DNA from: Monoplex corrugatus
Taxonomy: Eukaryota; Mollusca; Gastropoda; Littorinimorpha; Ranellidae
Reading direction: 5' to 3'
DNA length: 64,000 nucleotides
Assembly: GCA_030674185.1 (NCBI GenBank)
Contig: JAPXFY010000030.1
Span: 41,916,295-41,980,294 of the forward strand
This document shows positions 30,665 through 41,149 of this stretch, in pieces. The notes beneath the pieces are model-generated. The model was given only the letters and a program-made list of their open reading frames with translations. It made no database searches and was not told the origin of the DNA. Position 1 is the first letter of the stretch. Each line of letters opens with the position of its first letter. Made by a program: the position numbers and the translations under genes.

Positions 30665-31009
30665 GGCTGAGTTAGCATGAGTTAGTACTTGTACCCCGGT
30701 AATTTTTCAGGTTTTGTTGTTGTTGTTGTTGTTCTTCATCTTGATTGATTGACACATGTACTTATGTGTTTATTCATTTTTTGAAATCTATTTCATTCAT
30801 TCATTCATACATTCATTCATTCATGCATTCATTCATTCATTCATTCATTCATTCTTTCTTTCTTTCTTTCTGTCATTCTTTCTTTCTTTCTTTCTTTCTT
30901 TCATTCATTCATTCATATATTTATTGATGAAAGTTCAAATTTTTTTGAAAACATGACTAGATCTCCAGATCAGATTTACCACAATTTTTTTCACCATATT
31001 TCTTTCCAG
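30665..31009. repeat. (CATT)n and (TTTC)n microsatellites
   Basis: (CATT)n at 30,792-30,853 and 30,901-30,917 flank (TTTC)n. A (GTT)n stretch is at 30,715-30,732. Confidence 0.9.
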
Positions 31010-31232
31010 GGATCCCGGCATTAACGCAGCTCCTGCAGTCAAAGGATGAGGGAATTGTGGGGAACGCGGCACTGTGCCTGAGCCACTGTACGCAGGTGAA
31101 AGGGGTGTGCGCGTTTCTTGCCGACACGGACATCGTCAAACAGACCTTGATCTGGGCGCGAGATGGGAAAAAATCAGCCGTGCAGCAGAACTGTGCCATT
31201 CTCCTGGCCAAGCTGGCTAACGGTCATCCAAA
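31010..31232 (+). CDS. TTC12: TTC12, visible exon 11 (C-terminal ARM repeat)
   Basis: The acceptor TTTCCAG|GGA and the donor CCAAA|GTTAGT give phase 1 to phase 2. It encodes GIPALTQLLQSKDEGIVGNA, then ALCLSHCTQVKGVC and SAVQQNCAILLAKLANGHPK. The D...VGNAALCL..C and AVQ.N..I.L.KL motifs are diagnostic of the TTC12 C-terminus. Confidence 0.95.
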
Positions 31233-31255
31233 GTTAGTATTGATTGTAGTCATAG

Positions 31256-33005
31256 TTGTAGTGTTAGTAGAATAGTAGTAGTAGTAGCTGTAGTAGTAGT
31301 AGTAACAGCAGCAGCAGCAGCAGTAGTAGTAATAGTAGTAGCAGCAACAGCAGGAGTAGTAGCAGCAGCAGTAGTAGCAGCAGCAGTAGTAGTAGCAGCA
31401 ACAGCAGTAGTAGCAGCAACAGTAGTAGTAGTAGCAGCAACAGTAGTAGTAGTAGCAGCAGCAGTAGTAGTAGCAGCAACAGCAGTATAGTAGCAGCACA
31501 GCAGTAGTAGTAGCAGCAACAGCAGTAGTAGTAGCAGCAACAGCAGTAGTAGTAGCAGCAACAGCAGTAGTAGTAGCAGCACAGCAGTAGTAGCAGCACA
31601 GCAGTAGCAGCAGCAGTAGTAGTAGCAGCAGTAGTAGTATATAGTAGCAGCAGTAGCAGTAGTAGTAGCAGCAGTAGATAGTAGTAGTAATAGTAGCAGC
31701 AGTAGTAGTAGTAGCAGCAGTAGCAATAGTAGTAGCAGCAGCAGTAGTAGCAGCAGTAGTAGTAGTAGTAGCAGCAGTAGTAGCAGCAGCATAGTCAGTA
31801 GTAGTAGCAGCAGCAGCAGTAGTAGTAGTAGCAGCAGTAGTAGCAGCAGCAGTAGTAGTAGTAGCAGCAGTAGTAGAGCAGTAGTAGTAGCACAGGAGCA
31901 GTAGTAGCAGCTAGTAGTAGTAGCTAGCAGCAGTAGTAGTAGCAGCAGGTGGTAGCAGAGTAGTAGTAGTAGTAGCACAGTAGTAGCAGTAGTAGTAGTA
32001 GCAGCATAGTAGTAGCAGCAGTGTAGTAGCAGCAGTAGTAGTAGCAGCAGTAGTAGTAGCACAGTAGTAGTAGTAGTAGTAGCAGCAGCAGTAGTAGCAG
32101 CAGTAGTAGTAGTAGTAGTACAGCAGTAGTAGTAGCAGCAAGCAGTAGTAGTAGTAGTAGCAGCAGCAGTAGTAGCAGCAAGTAGTAGTAGCAACAGCAG
32201 TAGTAGTAGTAGTAGCAGCAGCAGTAGTAGCAGTAGTAGTAGTAGCAGCAACAGAACAGCAGCAGCAGCAGTAGTAGTAGCAGAGCAGCAGCAGCAATAG
32301 TAGTAGCAGCAATAGTAGCAGTAGTAGTAGCAGCAGCAGAAGCAGTAGTAGCAGCAGTAGTAGCAGCAGCAGTAGTAGTAGCAGCAGTAGTAGCAGTAGT
32401 AGTAGTAGTAGCAGCAGCAGCAGTAATAGCAGCAGTAGTAGTAGCAGCAGAGCAGCAGCAGTAGTAGCAGCAGTAGTAGCAGCAGCAGTAGTAGTAGCAG
32501 CAGCAGTAGTAGTAGCAGTAGTAGTAGCAGCAGTAGCAGCAGCAGTAGTAGTAGCAGCAGTAGTAGTAGTAGTAGCAGCAGCAGCAGTAGTAGCATAGTA
32601 GTAGCAGCAGCAGTAGTAGTAATAGTAGCAGCAGCAGTAGTAGTAGTAGTAGCAGCAGCAGTAGTAGTAGTAGCAGCAGCAGTAGTAGTAGCAGCAGCAG
32701 TAGTAGTAGTAGCAGCAGTAGTAGTAAAGCAGCAGTAGCAGCAGCAGCTAGTAGTAGTAGCAGCAGCAGCAGCAGTAGTAGTAGTCAGCAGCAGCAGTAG
32801 TAGTAGCAGCAGCAGCAGCAGTAGTAGCAGCAGTAGTAGTAGCAGCAGCAGTAGTAGTAGCAGCAGCAGCAGTAGTAGCAGCAGTAGCAGTAGCAGCAGC
32901 AGAGTAGTAGTAGCAGCAGCATAGTAGCAGCAGCAGTAGTAGCAGCAGTAGTAGCAGCAGCAGCAGAGTAGCAGTAGTAGCAGTAGAGAGTAGCAGTAGT
33001 TGTAG
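31256..33005 (+). repeat. AGC/AGT trinucleotide tract, ~1.75 kb
   Basis: Almost uninterrupted mixture of (AGT)n and (AGC)n blocks with occasional single-base indels. It sits in the last intron of TTC12, so the pre-mRNA would carry CAG-type repeats. Very long poly-Leu or Thr-Ala frames on the minus strand are by-products. Confidence 0.98.
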
Positions 33006-33189
33006 TAGCTGGTGCCATGTGTATAGTTATCGTGGCACAAGCCTTAAGCTTTCACATAAAACCATGAGCTGGCCAGGTCCTGAGGCCATACCTATCCTAT
33101 CTTTTATCTGGTCTGTTTTTTACAGTAGTATTTAACAGTCTCACTAGAACAGTCCTGGTAACATGTAAGTGACATTGTATCTGTGTATC
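33006..33189. other. Unassigned intronic sequence
   Basis: Short spacer with no recognised feature. Confidence 0.4.
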
Positions 33190-33420
33190 TTATATTCAAA
33201 AAAGGAGCATATATATAAAGTAAATAAAACAAATTTTCAATTGTTTTCAAGTTAGACTTAAAGGAAGACATAGTATGTGACTGTCATATAGACAAGGGGA
33301 AGCTAGTTCCAGTTGTATGGATCTGGCACAGAGAAAGAGTTATTAAGAATAAACAATAATGATGGTGGCTGTACTACAGGTGGCAATAGTATAGGGTTTA
33401 GTTGTAGAAGAAATGGTAGC
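33190..33420 (-). mobile_element. CR1/L2-like LINE 3' fragment, minus strand (decayed)
   Basis: Read on the minus strand, NNSFSVPDPYNWN, a stop, LPL, and after a frame change QSHTMSSFKSNLKTIENLF resemble the (LWN.LPL.LR.S.SLSSFK..LKT.LF) C-terminus of CR1/L2-type elements. It is degraded and antisense to TTC12. Confidence 0.45.
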
Positions 33421-33651
33421 ACTGGTAGTACAAGAGTAAAACGAGTAAAATTAACAACAGTCCTAATTGTCCTGGTTACAGCTTTATCAATGCATGTACT
33501 AGTATGTATACATACTATGAGTTGTGCTGATATTTGTGAATTTTGCTGATATGAGCTTATTATGATGTGTGTGTATGTGCACACTGAGATGCACATGCTC
33601 CATATGTTTTTATACCATGGTATGTGGATGTATATGTCTCTGTGTTTTCAG

Positions 33652-33721
33652 GAACTTGGAGCGGCTGCGTGAACTTCGAGGTATCCAGATCCTTCACGAC
33701 TGCATGAAGCACATCAAATAG
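33652..33721 (+). CDS. TTC12: TTC12, last exon with stop codon
   Basis: The acceptor TTTTCAG|GAA begins in phase 2. It encodes KNLERLRELRGIQILHDCMK and HIK, then TAG (33,719-33,721). This matches the LR.L.G..IL...MK.I end of animal TTC12 almost position for position, so the 3' end of the gene is certain. Confidence 0.95.
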
Positions 33722-34270
33722 TAAGAGCAGGACACATTGAGACAAGTGTCAAATACATCAGATCACGACACAGGCAGAAAACTCAACAAATACAATCAAC
33801 CTTCAGAAAGACTTCAAACAAGGGAGACCATTCTGATCTGCATCAAATCCTCATGTGTGTTTGCCATACATCAAATAATAGGACATGCCGAGTGTTTATA
33901 AACTGCTTGACATGTGTCAGTGGTGTAACCAGTGAGACCTGTGTGAATGATGTTCAAGAATGGCAGGGACATGTAACATGTCTCTTAAAAGGTGCATCAA
34001 ATTCCTAGGTGAGTATAAAACCAGAAATACGGATGAAACATATCAGATAATAATGGTGCATTGAAACTCATCAGAAAATGGAGATATTTGTCAAGTTCAT
34101 CATACACTAAGACAAAGTAAACAATATATTCTGTATGTGTCATCTATTGAAGACTAAGACAACATTGTATTCTGTATGTGTCATTTATTGAAGACTAAGG
34201 CAGACTGAGGATTCTGTTATGTACATGTTGTTTATTAAAGATTAAAATGAAATAAACATTATATTCCGTA
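33722..34270 (+). other. TTC12: Probable TTC12 3' UTR
   Basis: The non-coding tail contains three to four copies of an ~48-bp motif (ATTCTGTATGTGTCATCTAT and variants, 34,125-34,250). A canonical AATAAA lies at 34,251-34,256. Cleavage shortly after is inferred. Longer alternatives cannot be excluded. Confidence 0.55.
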
Positions 34271-34730
34271 CATGACTTCGTGAAATTGCCGAATCTGTGT
34301 AATAGGTACTGCTGATTCCTCATAATCAGCGAAAAGCTGCTTGTTTCATGAAACAGGCAAATTTTGCCAAAATAACATAAACACACATACATTTGTAACA
34401 ATCTAAGGGCTTCTTCTTTTGCTTGTGTCTTCTGTAAGGATGATTATCCACTGGTGATTTTGAATTATTCTTTGGTACTACTTTTGTACTTTAAAATCAG
34501 TTTTTTGTTGTTGTTACGAGACTGACATGGAAACGGATTATTTTTCGTTATTCTTTTTTGATTGCTTTTTTTAACATTGTTTTATTATAATTGTTTATTG
34601 ATTGTTTTTTAACATTGTTTTATTATGAGTGTTTATTATAAGTCATGTGCTTTCATCATTGTTTTATTGTAGTTCATCTTGTTTCATCATATGTAATGTA
34701 GGTTGTTGATGTACGTTTGCTGTACTGTGT
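34271..34730. other. T-rich intergenic sequence
   Basis: A ~45-bp motif with TTGTTTTATTATAA-type sequence is repeated twice or three times near 34,560-34,680. No gene. Confidence 0.45.
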
Positions 34731-34891
34731 CTGCATTTTGTCTGTTATGCTTTTGTAAAGTGCTTGGGGATATTTTGAATGAAATGCCGTACAGGTAATC
34801 ATTATTGTTATTGTTGTTTTGCTGTTCTTGTTGTGTTCTTCCGCTTCTTCTTCTTTTCTTCTTCTCCGTCATCTTCTTCTTTTCTTCTTCG

Positions 34892-34923
<32 letters not shown>

Positions 34924-34985
34924 TTCTTCTTCTCTTTCTTCTTCTTCTGATTATTATTATTATAGCTCTCAAATCTTGCTGAAGT
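34731..34985 (+). mobile_element. LINE/SINE 3' tail with trinucleotide microsatellites
   Basis: TGTAAAGTGCTTGGGGATAT and GCCGTACAGGTAATCATTAT are typical of CR1/L2-type 3' ends on the + strand. (TTC)n, (ATC)n at 34,890-34,923 and (TTA)n follow. Confidence 0.5.
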
Positions 34986-35295
34986 TTGTGCACCAAAGCA
35001 CACTCCTTTTCTTAGTATATGATAATTGATATGCAAGGGTCATTCAGTAAATAGTGAGAATATGTCTACAAAAATATAAAGAAAAGAAGATAATGATCAG
35101 TACCTTTCTATATTCCGTCACTGTAACGTCCCTTCTCCGGAATGATCGTTTCTCATCTGTTGGGCAAGATACAAAATGCCTTTTGCTAGGCAACCAGAAT
35201 TGAAATGTTGTACTTGCTTGACCACCCCTGCTGTTGGGTCATCAAAGTCATGGAAACGTGCATCATGGAGGTGTTCTTTCAGCTTGGTGAATAGT
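34986..35295. other. Unassigned intergenic sequence
   Basis: GGTCATTCAGTAAATAGTGA (35,038) and similar text could be a mariner-type end, but no partner was found. No exon recognised. Confidence 0.35.
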
Positions 35296-35411
35296 TTAAC
35301 CCTTTGACTCCCTCACCCTATCCACCAATTGCAAAAACTTAACCCTTTGACTCCCTGGGACAGGGAAAATCCGCAAATAAGCATCATCATTTTTTAAGCC
35401 GCAGGGGTTAA
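35296..35411. mobile_element. TTAA MITE family 1, short variant
   Basis: TTAACCCTTTGACTCCCTCA (35,296) is followed by a second direct copy at ~35,339 and a right end CGCAGGGGTTAA (TTAA 35,408-35,411). The hairpin half is missing. Confidence 0.5.
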
Positions 35412-35747
35412 AGCTGGGGGGGGGGAAAGTCACGTCTTATAGCCCAAACTTTACGGTAATTAAGATAAGAAGCAAACGGCCAGTTTTGATGTTATAGGAT
35501 GGGACAGAACTTGTGACAGGATATCTTTACCCCAATCCAGTCGCCGTCCTCTGTATTTTGAGTACTGACATTCTCTAGTCTGCTCTGGAAACTTACTCAG
35601 TGGATTTTGTACTTTTGTACATTAGAAATTCATAAGGTAACAAAATTAATGAAGCGTACACACATGCGTGCACGCACACTCAAACACACACACACATATT
35701 ACACACACACACACACATTCACACACAAACACAGTCCACACACACAC

Positions 35748-35811
<64 letters not shown>

Positions 35812-36190
35812 ATTACACACACACACACTCAAACACACCTTGCTGTGTGTTTTAAAGGCATTAAAGTTATCCAGTAAAACTGTATCAAATGCATTTAGAA
35901 TATGGTTCAAAACTATTTTTTCACAGTTTGTGTTCTAAAAATGGACGAAAGAAAAAAAGGACCACTGTGATTTGAATTGTGTTCAGAGCATGTCCCAGAT
36001 GAGATTCAAAGAGGTGAGATGTACTGTTGTCCTATGCAAATGAAATCATCATTTTATTGTTTGTAGATTCCTCTGCCCTTCATTGTAAGTATCCCTTGAA
36101 TTGATAAAGAGATCAAAGTGAAGAAAAGAAACACTTTTGAAATTGAACATAGAAAAGTACCAGAATGATATAAAACGTCACATGTTTTCA
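35412..36190. repeat. (AC)n microsatellite and unassigned sequence
   Basis: (AC)n at 35,680-35,835. A segment at ~35,532 (CCAATCCAGTCGCCGTCCTC) resembles the left end of the MITE at 25,259 and may be a truncated relative. Confidence 0.6.
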
Positions 36191-36194
36191 TCAG

Positions 36195-36890
36195 GTAAAT
36201 GTACCTTTGGGTCAAAATCAAGTGATTACCAAGGCTGTATTGTAAAACACTTTTGGGTCAAATAATTACAAGGTTGTACCAATTGGGTCAAAATCAGATG
36301 TGTACCAAGGCTTGTACCTTTGGGTCAAAATCAGATGTGTACCAAGGCTTTGTACCTTGGGTCAAAATCAGATGTGTACCAAGGCTTTGTACCTTTGGGT
36401 CAAAATCAGATGTGTACCAAGGCTTTGTACCTTTGGGTCAAAATCAGATGTGTACCAAGGCTTTGTACTTGGGTCAAAATCAGATGTGTACCAAGGCTTT
36501 GTACCTTTGGTCAAAATCAGATGTGTACCAAGGCTTTGTATCTTTGGGCCAAAATCAGATGTGTACCAAGGCTTTGTACCTTTGGGTCAAAATCAGATGT
36601 GTACCGAAGCTTCGTACCTTTGGGCCAAAATCAGATGTGTACCAAGGCTTTGTACTTTTGGGTCAAAATCAGATTGTACCAAGGCTTTGTACCTTTGGTC
36701 AAAATCAATGTGTACAAGCTCGTACTTTGGCAATCAGATGTGTACCAAGGCTTTGTACTTTTGGGTCAAAATCAGATGTGTACCAAGGCTACCTTGGTAA
36801 AATCTGTGTACAAGGCTTGTCTTGTCAAAATCAGATGTGTACCAAGCTTTGTACTTGGGTCAAATCATGTGTACCAAGACTTCTTTTTTC
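36195..36890 (+). repeat. Tandem array, 38-bp unit, ~17 copies, decayed right end
   Basis: The unit contains ACCAAGGCTTTGTACCTTTG and GGTCAAAATCAGATGTGT. The left flank (36,195-36,290) has diverged monomers. From ~36,670 on, the copies carry many one- to four-base deletions, a pattern more like poor consensus sequence than mutation. Confidence 0.93.
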
Positions 36891-37039
36891 CTTTTCTGAT
36901 CATGATGATAGAAATAGATGACAAACAGTACAATACAGACTATGAACTACATAAACTCGCACAACTTACTGTTTGTATAAACACTGAATTTTCTTTTCCA
37001 AGTGTTGAGTTTTTTTTTCTTCACTCTCCAGTGAGGTAT
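36891..37039. other. Unassigned intergenic sequence
   Basis: No recognised feature. Confidence 0.35.
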
Positions 37040-37125
37040 GATATACTTGTTGAGATGGTTTTAGTCCTGATATGGCTCTGCACAGTCGGCTGGGCTTTAA
37101 ACAACAACAGCGATAACAGTAACAA
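37040..37125 (+). mobile_element. SINE 3'-end fragment, family C
   Basis: CCTGATATGGCTCTGCACAG and TCGGCTGGGCTTTAAACAA match 16,270-16,312 perfectly. An AAC/AGT-rich tail follows. Confidence 0.6.
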
Positions 37126-37479
37126 AAACAAATTCAGTGTTTTTGTTCTCTTGCCAGTTATAGTAAGATTTTTTATTGTATTACCGCCACTGTGATAGTA
37201 TTACAAACACACAACAGAAAGTTATATATACAAGTGTGAAAAAATAGCAAGTGCACTGAATCTGGTGTCTCTGTCACAAAGTTTTGCTTGTTTGTTTGTT
37301 TGTTTGATCATTGTACTAAGGGAACCTTTGTGCTCAACTTTTTTTGTTGTTTTTGATTTTGTCCTATTTTTTGCGCCACCTTAATGGTCACAGAAGCTGG
37401 CACAGTTTTTACAGTGCGATGATGATGGTGATGATGACAGTTAGGATGATAATCATGATACTATGGCATTCTGTCTAGG

Positions 37480-37600
37480 ATTGAGACTGCTTAACAGGAT
37501 TGTACTCTATGCTTACTGTCATGATATATCCTGGCATCAACCAGGTTTGAGAAATACAGACACCTGCGGTGTTGGTCAGAAGATTTCTGTCACAGAGTTT
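37480..37600 (-). mobile_element. SINE family A body, minus strand
   Basis: The reverse complement reads CACCGCAGGTGTCTGTATTT and then GATGCCAGGATATATCATGA. This matches the body at 63,210-63,270. Confidence 0.6.
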
Positions 37601-37609
37601 GTAGTGTTC

Positions 37610-37760
37610 AACAGGTCAGCGTAGCAAAGTGGTTAACTCTGTGGATTACTGGCTGTGAGGTCATGAGTTCAAAGCCCTATCAGTCCAAACTGTTGTGGGA
37701 TTTTTATGCCTGAAAAGTCCTACACAAAATGCGAGCATGCTATGGACTGGTAGGAAAGAC
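37610..37760 (+). mobile_element. SINE family A head and body start, plus strand
   Basis: GCAAAGTGGTTAACTCTGTG is an A-box-like tRNA head and GAGTTCAAAGCCC is B-box-like. GGGATTTTTATGCCTGAAAAG-type body sequence and GCGAGCATGCTATGG follow, as at 63.1 kb. With the minus-strand piece next to it, this is a head-to-head pair or an inverted copy. Confidence 0.55.
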
Positions 37761-37809
37761 TGAGACCAGACAGCACGCTGTCAACCACTTTATGAATGCG
37801 TTACTATGG

Positions 37810-38047
37810 GGATGGGTATCATCATCATCATCATGTGCCATGCCACATGGTGTTGGCGATCATGGCCCTCCATATGAAATCTATCCCTTGTCACTGCAAG
37901 TACATCTCCCACCCTCTCTGTCCTCAGGGGATGGGGCCTTTAAATCAAATTCCTGTACCTCACAGGCCTTCTGGACACCAGCATATGTTGTGAAGTTACG
38001 TTTAGGGTGGAGCTGTGTCATGCAGTCTCAGTCAGAAATGGAACTCC

Positions 38048-38113
<66 letters not shown>

Positions 38114-38170
38114 CACTGGTGGAAATTGTAGCCCTGTCATATAGTCTCGGTCAGAAATGGAATTTCATAG

Positions 38171-38244
<74 letters not shown>

Positions 38245-38250
38245 CATTTG
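37810..38250 (-). mobile_element. LINE 3'-end fragment with (ATC)n tracts
   Basis: ATCATCATCATCATGTGCCA followed by TGCCACATGGTGTTGGCGAT is the 3' end of the 62.4-kb LINE family on the minus strand. Two further (ATC)n tracts (38,048-38,112 and 38,170-38,243) flank a duplicated segment (CAGTCTCAGTCAGAAATGGA and AGTCTCGGTCAGAAATGGAA). Confidence 0.7.
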
Positions 38251-38652
38251 TGAAAATTGTCCCAAATACTGTGGCCTGTCGTACCTTGATGTCAGGTGAC
38301 CCCAGTTTCAGTAGGTATGGAGGTGCATTGGAGAGCCAGGGTTAACACCAGGGGGTAGTTACACAGGGGTGCTGCAGAACATTGGACACGATAACAGCAA
38401 ACAAACAAACAAACAAACAAAACACAAAGTTGTGTTTACAATATGTTCTGACCATACTGAAATCATTGATTCGTTCGTATTTTGTTTATATTGTGCTGCT
38501 ACAGTACAGGGATTATTTTTAATTGCTTTTCTTTTAAGTTCATGTTTTGTTGCTGTTAAATTTGTGTTGTGTGCTAATCATAATGAATCATTATTTTTGT
38601 ATTGCTGGGAGTTTTGTACAAACACACTGCAGTATTGGGCAGCCCCTTGTTT
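38251..38652. other. Unassigned intergenic sequence
   Basis: Contains (AAAC)n at 38,397-38,420. No gene recognised. Confidence 0.4.
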
Positions 38653-38835
38653 TTAACCCTTTGACTCCTGCATCCTATCCAACAACTGCAAAAACTTAAC
38701 CCTTTGACTCCCTCACCCTATATACCAGCTTCCTGGTAGATAGAGTGAGGGAATTAAAGGGTTAAGCTTTTGCTTGGCTAGCATAGTTGGCTATACAAGA
38801 TGCTGGTGGACAGCTTGCAGGAGTCAAAGGGTTAA
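38653..38835. mobile_element. TTAA MITE family 1, complete
   Basis: TTAACCCTTTGACTCC (38,653) to GGAGTCAAAGGGTTAA (38,835), with the inner inverted pair. This is one of the best-preserved copies, and both TTAA flanks are intact. Confidence 0.8.
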
Positions 38836-39106
38836 TATTTTGAAATATTAACTTATTGTTCATTTACTTTGGCCTGGTGGTTTCACTTACGTGTATGCAT
38901 AGGTTCGCACACATATGTGCGTGTGTCTGTGTGTGCGTAGGTGCATGCGTTCATGTGTATGTGCACATGTATGTTTTCCCTTTCCCCAGTGACTTACAAA
39001 ATTCATTGTTGAGCTGTTTAATGTGTGCATTTAAATGAACTGAAAGTGACGATGATTGTACTACTTTCACATTCAGGCCAGAAATATTTTAATGCTTCCA
39101 AACTCG

Positions 39107-39313
39107 TTAACTCTTTGATGTCCTCATCCTGTCCACCAGCTTCCTCCTTTGTCAGCCATGATAGCCAAGCAAAACCTTAACCCTTTCAGTCCTTCCTCCT
39201 GTCTACCAGCAGTCTGGTGGATAAGGTGAGGGGAAGCTGATGGATAGGGTGAGGGAGTGAAAGGGGTTAAGTTTTTGCTGCTGGTGGATAGGGTGAGATA
39301 ATCAAAGAATTGA
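39107..39313. mobile_element. TTAA MITE family 1, diverged
   Basis: The left end TTAACTCTTTGATGTCC (39,107) and the right end ATAATCAAAGAATTGA (39,313) are eroded. The inner CCCTTTCAGTCC / GGAGTGAAAGGGGTTAA pair is visible. Confidence 0.65.
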
Positions 39314-39629
39314 AAAAAATGTTGCAGCAGTATTCTTGAGCACAATTGTAAATTTTGTCACTGATTCGCTACATGTATGCGTGTTCCTGTGTTCAATTTG
39401 ATGCAGAAAACGGTAATGTCCTTCTCGTCTGTGTTTTTGGTGTATAAATTTTGATAGTTAGTTGGTTTGTTTTTCATTTTATGTGCATATTCTTGTATTT
39501 GTTTGATTATGTACACATGCTTTATTTATCAGTAACCTATATTGATTGGTCTATTTCATAATAGAAAAGAGTTTTGAAGTTAGTTGCTGTTTTCTCTTGT
39601 TTTGTTCTGTTCTTTTTTATCGTTTATTT

Positions 39630-39680
<51 letters not shown>

Positions 39681-39729
39681 AAAGAGGGGGGTTAATCTCT
39701 GCCCCCACCCCCCACCCCCCGGGCATCCA
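39314..39729. repeat. (GT)n microsatellite and unassigned sequence
   Basis: (GT)n at 39,631-39,680 is followed by a C-rich tract (CCCCCACCCCCCACCCCCCG). No gene. Confidence 0.6.
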
Positions 39730-39905
39730 GGGGCTCTTTCAGTAAAAATAGTTTGCCCACTTTCCGGAAATTCTGTGCTAGAAATTTCCTGTTTTCTGTC
39801 ACTCTTTTTGTTTCTTCATTTCCTCTTTCCTTGCTGTCATTTCTTCCTATCATTTTCTGCCTCGCTGGTTCATTCAGCTGTATGTATTCTATAGAGCCAT
39901 ACATA
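39730..39905 (+). repeat. Dispersed repeat, family D
   Basis: Homologous to 13,695-13,875: GGGGCTCTTTCAGTA, TTCCGGAAATTCTGTGCTAG and CATTCAGCTGTATGTATTCT. Confidence 0.6.
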
Positions 39906-41149
39906 CTTTCTGCTAGGAGTGATAATTGAGTACATGTATTATTAACTTCATTTTGGGATCAAAGGTAATGTGATGTGCAGAAGCTAATTTTGATCATTTA
40001 GGTCATTTTTTTTATACATGTGTCGTGTAGTTAGGTTTGTTTATGCATTTGTATTTAACGTTTTCTTTAAGCCCCTGGTGGTATATTGGGCAGAGTGGTT
40101 TTTCACCAGGGGCATAGCCTTAAAATATTCACGTAACTGCATTGATATGTATACTTAAATTTCTTCTCGTGTATTTTTTTTTTCAAGTCAGTGAAATGTG
40201 TGTGTTTCGAGATGGTTATAGTCCCGATATGATTCTGCGCAGTCAGCTGGACTTTAGACAACAGTGATAATGTTAATCTCACTTTAAAAAAAAAAAAAAG
40301 TGGAAAGCTATTTCATATTAATCAGAGAGAAATGAGTGTGTTTTGTGTCTGTGAGATATGTATATGAAGAAGATTTTGTCAGCCCTTAATGGCTGTTTTC
40401 ACCAAATTTGTGTCTGTTGTGTTGACTGTTAAAAACGGGCAGAAGCTTAAGTTTTGAAAGTAAGGAAGCAAGGTCAAGATCACATGGTCATAAGTGGCTA
40501 AAATTAGAAGATGTGTGAACAGCACTTTCCGGGGAACTTGTGACAATATACAAAATCTGCATTTCCTTATTGTGACAATCTGCCCATGGTCTTGGTTCAG
40601 CGTCAAGATTTATTTTAACTGAACCTTCTTCAAGATCATAGTGATTTGTGACAATCTTCAAAATCTGCTTTCCTTATCGCGACAGTTTACCCGTGTTCTC
40701 AATTCGTGTCAAGATTCATTTCAACTGAATCTTCTTCAAGATCTTGTGACCTTGAGAAATACAACATCTGGATTTTCTGTGGTATTTTTTTTTTGTATAA
40801 AAACAGAGATTGTAACAATGACTTGATTATTTTTGTTAACTGGTATATATGTTTGTTTACTTCAGCTGTTGTTTTATGTTGTTGTTTTTGTTCATTGCTG
40901 TTTTGAATAGTATCGGTGTGTGTGTTTTTTGAAGAGGAAATAGTCTGACTATTGAAAAAAAAAAGTGTAAAGTAATGTAATTAAAGATTTATTTTTGTAC
41001 CTCTTGTATTTGTATAAATTGTGTATGTATATGTATTTTAATTTTTTTGTACTTCTTGTTTTTGTATAAATTTGTGCAGTGTTTCATAGTCATGTCTGTG
41101 TAGTTTTGTTTTTAATGTATTGAGTTGATGGTGTGTGTATTCCGTCTCC
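39906..41149. other. T-rich intergenic sequence with a family C SINE fragment
   Basis: CCCGATATGATTCTGCGCAG and TCAGCTGGACTTTAGACAA at 40,222-40,262 is a diverged family C fragment with an A-tail (40,285-40,300). A ~110-bp duplication holding TGTGACAATCTTCAAAATCT and TGTGACAATATACAAAATCT lies at 40,540-40,750. No gene recognised. Confidence 0.5.

Noticed and set aside
31250..33040. 596-residue minus-strand ORF rich in Leu, Thr, Ala and Cys
   Set aside because: It is a translation of the AGC/AGT trinucleotide tract.
36253..37195. ORFs of 222 and 291 residues
   Set aside because: They are periodic translations of the 38-bp array, running on by chance into flanking sequence.
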